Source: Venturia oleaginea (lineage: Eukaryota > Ascomycota > Dothideomycetes > Venturiales > Venturiaceae). Taken from it: a stretch of DNA of 64,000 bases. The translations under genes were made by a program, and so were the position numbers. Location: positions 310,001 to 374,000 of the forward strand of contig JABMLP010000007.1 of assembly GCA_013176395.1 (NCBI GenBank), in the 5' to 3' direction. Below, one piece after another: positions 53,267-62,570 of this stretch (the stretch's first letter is position 1; the number at the start of each line of letters is the position of its first letter). Below the pieces are notes generated by a model. The model ran no database searches, had not been told where the DNA came from, and saw only the letters and a list, made by a program, of their open reading frames with translations.

Positions 53267-54133
53267 GGTCGGGAAAGCGCGATCTGATGGTGGAAAAAGT
53301 TGAGACTGTGTTTGGGTGGCTGGATGGCTCCTTTGTGGATTTATCGATGAAATATCTCGTCCGGGTGATGGAAGAGATGTTGATGTGTATTTATTGATGT
53401 TGCTGAAAAGGTATGAATGGGCATGGAGATGGGGAACATGGATGGAATGGAATATGCAGCTAGCCCCGGCCAGAAAGACGTTAACACTTGGCGTGTCTGC
53501 GCGAGAAGATCCTGTGCCTGTAGATCTGAAACCGCCTACGAATTTATCGTACTCTCACCTAAATAAATGCAAAAGTTAATGTTCCTCGCTTCGCACGGCC
53601 TCTGCACTGACCAGACGGTATTCTGCGCATGCATGGATAAGATCTACGCCTACGTCAAAGCCAAAGATTCTTTGCGCATTCTTGCCAAGTGTCGACGTCT
53701 TTCTGGCCATGGCAATAAATCCACTGGACCGTCAACCGTCCAACGAGCCTGAGCAAAAGATACATTGCTAAGCTCGAGATCAGAATCAATAGAATCAATC
53801 AATTCCTAGCAATCTGAATCGTAGGCAACCCAGAAAATCATTGATATCCATCGTAAATCCAGAAACTTTGCTTCAAAAGGCTTCCTTCACAGAGGCTTTC
53901 AAGGGCAAGACGAAAAAAGGGACCGGACTTGGCGCCCCACTGTGAAACGACCTCACTCCATATCATTTACTTGCGCATTACAGCAACTATCAAACGTTCG
54001 TGTTGGATCAGGATTGCTTTGCGATGACCGGCTCATAACATCAAGCCCGGACATGGACATGAGCTTCCACACATGAGACCCCAACCAACCTCAGCTCCCG
54101 CCCTGAACGACATCAGCCCTCCATCACACCACA
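53267..54133. promoter_or_regulatory. divergent promoter region TAF5 / MED11
   Basis: 867 bp between the start codons of two general transcription genes on opposite strands. No third gene is convincing; frames at 53316-53752 are short and lack recognisable content. I could not identify specific factor sites. Confidence 0.5.
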
Positions 54134-54697
54134 ATGGAGTCTTCAGAGAACCCTGTCGATAATGGAACGGAAAAAGACGAAAACCAGCCAACAATTGCCG
54201 CAGAAAACATCAAGGAGTTGAGCGCAATCAGCAAAGTACATGCACCATAGTCTCATTGCTATCAAGTATCTGACACAGTATAGCAAATCCCCATCGCCCT
54301 CCAAGCTGCCGGTGCTGCCATCTCAGTCCTAACCAACAATCCCACGCCGGGCCTACTCTCTTCGAAATCCAAAGAAGAGCGCCAGAAGGTCTTCTCCGAG
54401 CAGGACGCAAACTTCACCAGAGCACTTTACAAGATGACTGGGGATTTGTTGTGGCAGGTAGATGTGCTCTTGGAATCTGGACTGTTGATTGAGAAGACGC
54501 CAAAAGTGAAGCCTGGGAGGGAAGAAGTGACAAATGGAGGATTAGGCACGTTAGACTTGGGATACTTAAACAGTAGGGCCAAGGATGTCGGGCTGGTCAA
54601 GGAAGGGGAGCTCATTGCGGAGGCGCGGAAACTGGCAGAGAAGGTCGTGAGTGGGAAGAAAGGAGATACGGAGGGAGATGATGCGATGAAGGAGTAA
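54134..54697 (+). CDS. MED11: Mediator head subunit Med11
   Basis: Mediator head-module subunit that pairs with Med22 and links Mediator to TFIIH. Exons are 54134-54235 and 54284-54697, with a 48-nt intron at phase 0, giving 171 residues. The conserved Med11 helix is split by the intron: NIKELSAISK joins QIPIALQAAGAAISVLTNN. The second helix is in the region QDANFTRALYKMTGDLLWQV. The tail is less conserved and charged (ARKLAEKVVSGKKGD). Length is typical of fungal Med11. Divergent from TAF5. Confidence 0.87.
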
Positions 54698-56339
54698 GGG
54701 GCATGGAAATTACAATGGGTAAAAATCATTCAGCCACTACCGAGGGCTGAAGAAGTGACAAGTAGAAAGGAAATAAGGCCGATGAATTGATACGGACACT
54801 GTTGAGCATTGAAGGATATTCTCAAGCTTGGAGTTCAGCAAATTCGACACGCATAAACGAAGCCTCGATGTCCAGAAGAGTGAAAAGCTTGGAAATACAG
54901 GTTTAATTGTGACATCAAATCTAAATGCAGCTCCCTCAGCAGACTAACGCAACTTCATGACCGGTATAAACCAGAATAATAATCGAATGTATCTCCATGT
55001 TGATCTATGAAACTCTGATTCGCGACTTTGTGAAATGGAGTAAATCGTTGCATTCTTGCTTCGTCAAATTCTGGCTGAAAGTAATGGCCATATCACAGGT
55101 TCAAAGTCGGCTGAGCTGTTATGAATTCATCACATCGATATCATGGATACGGAGTCGACTGCGCTGTCGTGGTTCCACCGCATTGTCGTTTGTCCTAACC
55201 ATCACACCTTCACTCCTAGCCTTTGGAAACAATATCTTTTTTTTTTCATTGATGGCTTCACTTGCGGGTGGAACATTGAAGAATAATTTTTCATTCTGAC
55301 TGTGCTTTTGTGAGCTTTGTTGTGACTTTCTTGTTGTTCTTCCCGAAGTGTTGTCGTTGGCATTGGCGTGGAGTTTTCAGAACGGCTGTGCAGAACTTGA
55401 GCCCCTCTTCGAATCTTTCGCGTCACAACAAAACAACATCATCGTAAGCTTCAATTGTCGTTCAAGGACTGTGTCACCTACCAAATTGTCATATTCTGAA
55501 ATCTGGGCGATCTGGTGTCGCTGGCCATAACTTCTGCTTACCATCGACGCTCGATGTTTGAGAGCAACGACACCGCCATCAGTCATCATGCCCATGCTGA
55601 CGTCCGCCATCCAAACATAGCTTCGATGGGACGTATGAAACTTTCAGAAAACTCAACTCCCTTCTGGAGCCAAAATTCCGGCATTCTCCATAGGAGATCC
55701 CGCAACTCACGTTCGAGCTGTCGGCATTGTTACGCGATAGGATGTAGGTTTTAACAGCACGAGATTCTGACACATTCTTCAGGTTGATGGCGAGCACATG
55801 GTGACATGAAGCATTGTAATTCGATTTCGGTACACCAAGCCCCAAGTCTCTACCTATGCTCTCGCCATCCACTGTTCCACGTAAGCATTGTTGACTGTAA
55901 ACATGAATGATTCCGCTGACGTACAAGCCGCCCTCGACAATGGTAATCGATTGCCATGCACAATCACTCGACACATAAACATCCCAAGCCGATGATTAGT
56001 GCTAAACTCGCATGGCTTAGATGGGCCGAGAATTTGACATCTCACCCCCACCTTCGATACTTTTCCTCCAACACTCAAGACATATCGCCCTTTCGATTCC
56101 GCATGCCGCTAATACATCCTCTTTCTACGCCTCCCATCGTCTCTCTTCGTTCTTCCAAGAAAGCACTGAATCCTGGTGACCAAGTGTCCATCACCAGCTC
56201 TTTGCCATAGGATTGCAGCCTATCGGGCGTCCAATCATACCGGAACACTCGATTCCATCCGCATCAAGTGCCTAAATCCGATATAGACTTCATCGCTGAT
56301 CCTCATGCTCCGCAGAGGTGCCAGTGCATGATTCCACTG
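54698..56339. other. gene-poor stretch with weak minus-strand coding traces
   Basis: Minus-strand pieces such as ITIVEGGLYVSGIIHVYSQQ (about 55,880) and HHVLAINLKNVSESRAVKTY (about 55,790) sit in one 131-codon frame (55579-55974). They are unassigned and may be a decayed gene. Elsewhere stops are dense in all frames. Confidence 0.4.
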
Positions 56340-56754
56340 TTCGAGGCTTTAATCCACCATGTAATCCCACTCCAGAGCTTCAATATCGAGGCGCAAGCCT
56401 CTCAGTCCCAGATGCGAAAGTAAGAAGTTGATCATTGATGTCGTATTGGATGTAACATCGCTGGTACCTGGAATGACTCTTAGCCGTACGGCCTTTCTGT
56501 ACTGTTTCAGCGCTACTACTTACACCTCCTTGTTCATTGGAGCGTAACAATTGAAAGGTACCTGGATGATGTTCTCCCGAAATAGGACTTCCTGAGCGAC
56601 AACAAATCTCGTCTTAATACTTTTGCTTCGTGCTCGGAAATTTTCCATTGTTTAGATCTATAGAGACCTCCTAAACCAACAGATGCCGCCAAATCTCTTG
56701 GCGCAACCCCGCTGGTAAGCCAAGCAAAGGAGATTTGTGTGGTGATTGAGACAT
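56340..56754 (-). pseudogene. decayed 2EXR/F-box-like paralogue
   Basis: From an ATG at 56754 the minus strand reads MSQSPHKSPLLGLPAGLRQE and IWRHLLV, then a TAG. In other frames it continues with FVVAQEVLFRENIIQVPF, then ALKQYRKAVRLRVI and MINFLLSHLGLRGLRLDIEA. These match, in the same order, parts of the neighbouring intact gene (LPGELRDQIW, VYEEASLVLFEKNVISIP, MIDFLLSLPKLRGVQI). Several frame changes and stops show it is not functional. It lies just downstream of, and on the same strand as, that gene, so an old tandem duplication is likely. Confidence 0.6.
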
Positions 56755-56968
56755 GTTGGTGATATTGTTGAGCTTGATGGTGAATCGCTTGACCAGGAGA
56801 TAGCCCCAGATTTGTCGCTGAAGCTCCGCCGTTAACTTGAGCAGGCGCGATTTTGATTGTGGTTAGGACATGTTTTTTGGCTTGTTCGGGGACGATTGCA
56901 AGACTTGGTGTGTTGAAAACAAATTCGTTGAAGGTGAGAGGTACCTTGACGTCCCAAAAGTTCGAGCT

Positions 56969-58050
56969 TCAAACTCTATTCTTTGAGGAATTTTCGTAGG
57001 CCCTTGAAGAAGGTGTTCCCCTGAGAGTGGTCGTGTCCACTAGCAATTTTGAACTCGCCGACTTATCTGCGAATCTTGCCCCCAGACATACGTCGAATAG
57101 TCCGGGACCAACGGCTTCCATCTCTTCCTTCTTCTCCGGACTGATATTAGGATGCGATTTGTTCAGCAAGATCTCTTGCAATGGCTTGAGAACGTCCTCC
57201 CACTTGGGTGTCATATGTATCGGCCAGCTATCGATCTGCACTCCTCGCAATTTTGGAAGCGACAATAAGAAATCAATCATCGGCTTGTTACATAGACTGT
57301 CTTCGAACCATCCGAGGGCAACCTTAAGGTAATGAGCGCATCGCAAGCGCCACCAAGGATTGGGAAGCATGTTAGAGAAAGGAGAGTCGAGAAAATCCTC
57401 AGAGGGAATACTGATGACGTTTTTCTCGAAAAGAACCAACGAGGCCTCCTCGTAAACTGCTTTGCTGGTGCGGAGGATGGCAGTGGGTAGGTATCTGATG
57501 CCTTTGAACCGGTGTTTTCGCCTGTTGTTTAACAGGTCCTCGTCGAGGATAAGAATGATCGCGTACGACCGTGAGAGACTATAGGCCCAGATTTGGTCTC
57601 TCAGCTCTCCTGGTAGGTCGAGAATTCGGAATGGTGCTTGCGACGACATTTTGGTGTGTGGCGGTGGTGGTGGTGGTGGTGGTGGTGGTGAGTCTGATCT
57701 GGAAGAAACGCTGACTTGAGGCATACGACGGACGTCAAAGTGACCGAAACTTGGTACCGAGTAAAATTTTCTTTGGCGTAGCGCATACCCGCTATTTTGT
57801 CCTGCCTTTCCGAAAGAAAAGATACACCGAGTTGCAGAAACTCCAGTTGATTAGACAACCTCTGTAAGTCCCAATAAAAATGATTCCACCTGATCCACAA
57901 TTCATCATTGGTGAGCTGAGTGCTCTTTCTTTCTCTCAAGCAATCCAAGAATGCACAGAGTCCAGGACATTTCTCATTCAACCCCCTATTACTCGGCCGT
58001 AACATTCCCTCATCCGGAGATTCATAATAGTAAGGCAACCACGACAGCAT
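56969..58050 (-). CDS. 2EXR/F-box-like protein of unknown role
   Basis: The 3' exon holds a fungal 2EXR/F-box-like domain: FRILDLPGELRDQIWAYSLS, then YLPTAILRTSKAVYEEASLV and PMIDFLLSLPKLRGVQI. Two models are possible. The short one starts at ATG 57724 (MPQVSVSSRSD) or 57649 (MSSQAPFRIL). The longer one adds an exon 58050-57789 (MLSWLPYYYESPDEG, NDELWIRWNHFYWDLQRLSN), joined through a 74-nt GTATGC/CTCAAG intron; the phases fit and give 335 residues. A GGT repeat at 57662-57690 encodes a run of ten prolines just before the domain. Such proteins are abundant and fast-evolving in ascomycetes; most have no known function, and ubiquitin-ligase roles are assumed rather than shown. A decayed paralogue follows directly downstream. 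Confidence 0.6.
57662..57690. repeat. (GGT)n repeat encoding polyproline
   Basis: About nine to ten GGT units on the plus strand, read as CCA/CCN on the coding strand (polyproline). In another minus-strand frame it would read polyhistidine, which I do not think is used. Confidence 0.9.
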
Positions 58051-58313
58051 ATTCAGACTCCTATCTACATTTCCATCACAAATGCCTCTTCCCCACTAAT
58101 CTTACAACATCACTCACCACGTACATCACAAAACCAGCCCAACAACCCAGTACACCAACGCAATCATATCGGAAGCAATCCCCGCCTCGCAATTCCTGAG
58201 CCCACCACAAATACGTTTGGACGAAACATATCGTCTCTTACTCGTATCCCAGCGGGCATCTTCTTTCGAACCTTACATAGAACTTATAGTCTACCCAGCT
58301 TACTTGTTCTGAA

Positions 58314-58547
58314 ATGGCATTACCTTCCCACCGAGATTCCATGTACGTGCATGCAAGTATTGGATCGAGCGCGAGATATACTACTGAGGAAGAGCGGGAT
58401 AAGCTTGTGCTAAAATATACCCAAAGCACTCTGGGAACCCCTTTTCACTTTGACATGAATCTATCTCGAGATGGGCGTGAGGTCACGAGATCTGCGAAAG
58501 GCTGGGAGGATGTAGAGGGGTTGTGTCTGTTATCGGCGACTGATTAA
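58314..58547 (+). CDS. possible small protein, unidentified
   Basis: A 77-codon frame from ATG 58314 to TAA/stop at 58547. The composition looks coding (TEEERDKLVLKYTQSTLG, then HFDMNLSRDGREVTRSAKGW). It has no signal peptide, membrane segment or cysteines. It does not overlap another gene and lies 264 bp upstream of the 2EXR gene on the other strand. I do not recognise it, and it may be a chance frame or a last exon. Confidence 0.3.
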   Translation: MALPSHRDSMYVHASIGSSARYTTEEERDKLVLKYTQSTLGTPFHFDMNLSRDGREVTRSAKGWEDVEGLCLLSATD

Positions 58548-58769
58548 TTTATGTACAGAAGATAGTAGGGATGCTGGATTATTGAAGTAGATACGAGGTA
58601 TAGAGGTAATATATACGGGTGGATATTATGGTGATGAGGAATTATTCGCCTTCGGGTATATATGTCATGGCACTCACTACCGGGTCCTGGATTGGAGGGA
58701 AACTGAGCTAAGAAGGTATAGCCCGATCTTTGGGGAACTGCGCTTGGGATTGGGAGAGCATTATCCGGA

Positions 58770-59770
58770 CGTGATTGTGGCTGTTGTTGGAAAGATTTTA
58801 TAGGATAGTGTAACGTATTCCACCACCCGAACCGCCACACCACCCAACCCGCCAAAATCTCTTGGCACGACCAACTCATGTTGCGACTTTTCAATTTTAT
58901 CGCTATCAACAATAGATTCCAAGTCCGTCGTGCTGCTATCTGATTCAGAAGATATCTCAATATCCTTTTTACACATTCGCGCATTGTGCCCAGTCGCGCC
59001 GCGGTTCCCACAGCGCCTTTGAGTTGGTCGGGCTGTTTCTTGATCACCACTACGAGTATTCTTTGGATCCCTGAGGCGCAACAGACGCCTCAGCGGCTAC
59101 CCGCGCTGCTGCAGTCCCATACTCTACAGTACCACCTTGCTGGATCCGCTTCCTTTTACGCCATTTTCGCTTCGTCATTACTGCCAATTGCTCTTCAAGC
59201 TCGTGGTTTCGTGCAACAAGTAGGGCGATCTGGTGCAGCATCAATTCAGCGCCTTTAACAAGCAGTGAAAAGCCTGCCTGCGCAGTAACTGGTGAACGAG
59301 TAAAAGACTCGCTTACGAGCTTGAACCACGCGCCAATTACTTCTGGATCCTCCTGTAGTATCCTCTGCCTATCCTTTGCTCGATTGAAGGCTATCTTGAG
59401 CTCATCTGAGCGCGTCACGAATCTCTCAGCCCAGTTTTTGCCTACTGGCTCTCCACCGCGTACACTCAGTAGTTCATCCGCCATATCTGCCACCTCACAC
59501 AGCCGGGGTGCGAATCCTCGCGAATCGAGATCGAGGATATATCGGATAATCGTTTGCTCTTCTATCGTAGTGAGCTTATGAGAGTTTGGGCGAGTTTGAG
59601 ATGGAGAGGTGATTCAGCGGAGCCGATCAGAGAGCCTTTGGTGTTTAACGTTAAAGGCTGTAGCAGCAAGCCGTAGGCTTTGAAATTGGCCGGAGGTATA
59701 AGCCTGAAGAGCGAGATCAATTCTACCTTCTTCTTGAACGGCTATCGCGTTGCGTGGAGAAATTACGTGT
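58770..59770 (-). mobile_element. internally deleted Fot1/pogo-like DNA transposon
   Basis: The minus strand reads the N-terminal DNA-binding part of a fungal pogo/Fot1 transposase: IDLALQAYTSGQFQSLRLAA, then a TGA at 59614-59616, then the second HTH (TIEEQTIIRYILDLDSRGF, VGKNWAERFVTRSDELKIAF). Directly after EDPEVIGAWFKLV it jumps to the C-terminal tail (LLVKGAELMLHQIALLVARN with KRKWRKRKRIQQGG), followed one frame away by the zinc knuckle RRCGNRGATGHNARMCKK. The whole DDE catalytic domain is missing. The knuckle's second Cys is replaced by Arg. So this is a non-autonomous, decayed copy with an internal deletion, a stop and a frameshift. I could not place terminal inverted repeats with confidence, so the ends are approximate. 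Confidence 0.75.
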
Positions 59771-60857
59771 TAAAGAGGATAAGGGCTGTGCCAAGGAAAA
59801 GTGGCCGGCTCGGTGGTGGAATACGTTATATATCCTTGCGAGATTAGTATATACGCGATATATATCCAGAAGGAGAACAGACCCCGTCCCGTCCCGTCTC
59901 ACAAGTCAGGTTAAGAAGAGTATCCAGCCGCTATATCTAGACGGAGAAAATATAGTCGATTATCGGTACATATATCTCATACTACAGGTAAAGAGGATTT
60001 ACAGAATAAATTACAATCTACAAAGAAAGAAATATCTGAAGGCCTACCGAACGATTATACCCTTCCCTTCCTTCTAAAAGATTATCATATCCATTTCATC
60101 AAGTACATTGCTTATCACTATTCTCAACCGACGTTTGGAATATTTATAAATACTATAAACAAGTAGATAGATAGATTTCTTCTATATTCCCATTCCCATC
60201 CCCAAATAACAATCTCACATCCAATAGAACATTTCCCGCGAAACGTATAAATCCCATCGAGCGAAAAGCAAGGCCCGCATTATCAAAGCAATTTCGTCTG
60301 ATCTTTTTCTAGGCGGCGGATAAGGGACGGGTGATTTGAGAGAAGGGGGGAGGTGAAGCGCGGGAGATGGTACCTCTAGCCTAGGTAGGACCATCGAGAG
60401 CACTGTCCGTAAGTACGGCCGGCCAAGGTATTAGAGTACCATACATCAAAGAAAAGAAAAAGCCGTGGGAATGATGAAACGGCTTTCTGTGGTACTGCTG
60501 ACAGGCATGTGAAACTAAGGAGGGAACCAAGTGAAAAGAGCATGATGATGATAATGATGATGATGATGATGAAAGTGTAAGTAACATATCTTCTCCCCTG
60601 AAATGCTATGCATGCTAAGCCATCTGACCTAAACTAACTCTCAACAATGCCCCAATCCCGAAATGCCGAAATAACGCTACGTTAACGCCAATGATGCCTA
60701 TTCTTTCATGCCCATGTTTTTGTTCCGTTCGTAGTGTATATCAATCATTGTTCGTGCCAGTGATCTCCGTCGGCTGCTTCGTATGCTCTCGTCATGACAT
60801 GCCAACCACTCCAAAATTGGTAGCCAGCTCAGGATCTCCTTATTCCACAATCAATCC
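59771..60857. other. AT-rich spacer
   Basis: Downstream of the transposon remnant the DNA is AT-rich with many TATATA-type stretches (59,820-60,160). A GAT repeat lies at 60542-60572. No gene recognised. Confidence 0.6.
60542..60572. repeat. (ATG)n microsatellite
   Basis: About ten ATG/GAT units with one ATA interruption, intergenic. Confidence 0.9.
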
Positions 60858-62186
60858 CTATGCCGAAACGATAGCATTCAACGCAGCATGCGCCTGCATC
60901 AGTCGTGCATGACTCCCATTGATCTTGATACTCGTCTCCAACAATCGTCTAGCCTGATCCTGCTCTTCATGCTCGACCAAACTCTCCACCAGATCAGCAA
61001 CTCTCTCCGGGTTTCCAATCTCTCTGACAAATGAGCGCAGGCAGCTACTCAGAACTCTCTGAATATCCAAATCCAATTTCGGATCCAGGGCATACGGAAG
61101 GAAGACAGGGATCGTGCGTTCAGCAATCTGTGCTTTGAGCAGCGGCAGACGAGCCATTGATTGCCGAACAAAGCGGAGGGATTCACCGATGGCGGCAGGG
61201 AAGGAGGGCTCGTCTGGTATAACGCTGATGAGAGGGAAGCGAAGATGGCAAGCGATAGTTTGAATGTCGTCGGGTCTCGATTTCAACATCAACGTGATGA
61301 TGTGGTTGAGTATCGTGTGGAACGCACTTGTTTGTTCAAACTCAGACACCATGTCGAAGAACTGCTCTCCCAATCGTGGGTCGTCGTTGAATTTCTTGAA
61401 GGCAGCCGTGATGATGGCGATAGGTATGGCACCCGTAATCGCCGGCGTATTTTCAAGCTTCTGCAATGCCTCCTCGTCGATGCCAGAGTCCTGGAGTTCG
61501 GGGTTGATGTCCTCTTCCGTGACTTGTGGTAACCTCATCATATCCTCACTGTCCACCTCTTTCTGCACAGCCTTGATGCCATCGACGCCCAGAATCCTCC
61601 TCCTCGTAGCAATTTTAGCAACATAGATGCATTCCAACTTCGCATACTCGACCCACAATCCCCGATTCATCTCACAGAACCTCAGACCCCTCTGCATGTA
61701 TCCCCGTGCACCCATCATGTCCCCCTCCTCTTCAATAGCATACCTCGCAGCATAAACCCACAACTCTGCCTTTGTCGGATGCAGCCTCAACAGCCTAGTC
61801 AACACCTCCTTGATCTTCTTCGTCGCCTTCTCTTTCCTGCAGAAAGTCAAATATTGCATCCACAACTTCAGATCGCCGGGGAATTTCCTCACGCCTCGAT
61901 CAAGTATGAAGAAAATCTTGCGTTGGCCAGCATGTCCTGTTCCCTTTATGTTTAATCGAGTACATTTTTTCTTTCGTAGTGATTCAAGGTTTTGTTCGTA
62001 CTCGGCGTATCGGGCGTAGTCTTGCGGGGTGGAGCCTCGGGCATTGAGGGTATGTTCAAAGGAGGAGCGTTTTTGGGCTATAGCTTTTACTTGGGGCTCT
62101 GTGAAGATGTTTTTGCGGAGTAATTCCTGCAGTTCAGGGACTTGTTGTTCTAGGTAGAAACGGGCTTTGTCGCTAGAAGAAGACAT
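60858..62186 (-). CDS. UTP6: U3 snoRNP component Utp6
   Basis: Component of the UTP-B subcomplex of the small-subunit processome, needed for early pre-18S processing. Intronless, 442 residues, close to yeast Utp6 (about 440). The start ATG 62186 gives MSSSSDKARFYLEQQVPELQ. The conserved Utp6 N-terminus follows: LLRKNIFTEPQVKAIAQKRS, FEHTLNARGSTPQDYARYAE. HAT (half-a-TPR) repeats of paired helices follow: RKFPGDLKLWMQYLTFCRKE, LRLHPTKAELWVYAARYAIE and FCEMNRGLWVEYAKLECIYV. The second half is helical and less conserved. Frame is intact. Divergent from CWH43, starts 384 bp apart. Confidence 0.92.
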   Translation of the reverse strand: MSSSSDKARFYLEQQVPELQELLRKNIFTEPQVKAIAQKRSSFEHTLNARGSTPQDYARYAEYEQNLESLRKKKCTRLNIKGTGHAGQRKIFFILDRGVRKFPGDLKLWMQYLTFCRKEKATKKIKEVLTRLLRLHPTKAELWVYAARYAIEEEGDMMGARGYMQRGLRFCEMNRGLWVEYAKLECIYVAKIATRRRILGVDGIKAVQKEVDSEDMMRLPQVTEEDINPELQDSGIDEEALQKLENTPAITGAIPIAIITAAFKKFNDDPRLGEQFFDMVSEFEQTSAFHTILNHIITLMLKSRPDDIQTIACHLRFPLISVIPDEPSFPAAIGESLRFVRQSMARLPLLKAQIAERTIPVFLPYALDPKLDLDIQRVLSSCLRSFVREIGNPERVADLVESLVEHEEQDQARRLLETSIKINGSHARLMQAHAALNAIVSA

Positions 62187-62570
62187 GTTGGTGGAGGTGG
62201 AGAGACGTTACTGTCTGAGGAAGGGATTAGGATTTGGAGGCTGGGTGAAATGTTGGGGAAGCTCTGTTGGTGGTGGGTGTGCTCCCTCAGGTTATAAGGG
62301 AGGACGGGTTGGCCGGGAAAGGAGGTGTCATTAGTTTTTATTTAGCGGTTTGATTGGTGGTAAGCCAGTTTCGCGTTGTCGTAGTGTTCCAAAGTAACTT
62401 TTTATTTTTGGCACTGAGGATCGGATTTAGCTCGGATCAGATTAGATAGTCATACTCGGCCCATGGATCAACAGAACCAAGCGACTTTGTTCAGGAGGGA
62501 ATACAACACCAGACTCCCCCATTCTTGTCCCGTCTCTCCTTAATCGAATGGGCCACTGCTGACTGCCACC

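Noticed and set aside
57601..57790. Polyhistidine-containing frame on the minus strand
   Set aside because: It is the alternative frame of the same GGT repeat. The proline frame leads directly into the conserved 2EXR domain, so the histidine frame is an artefact.
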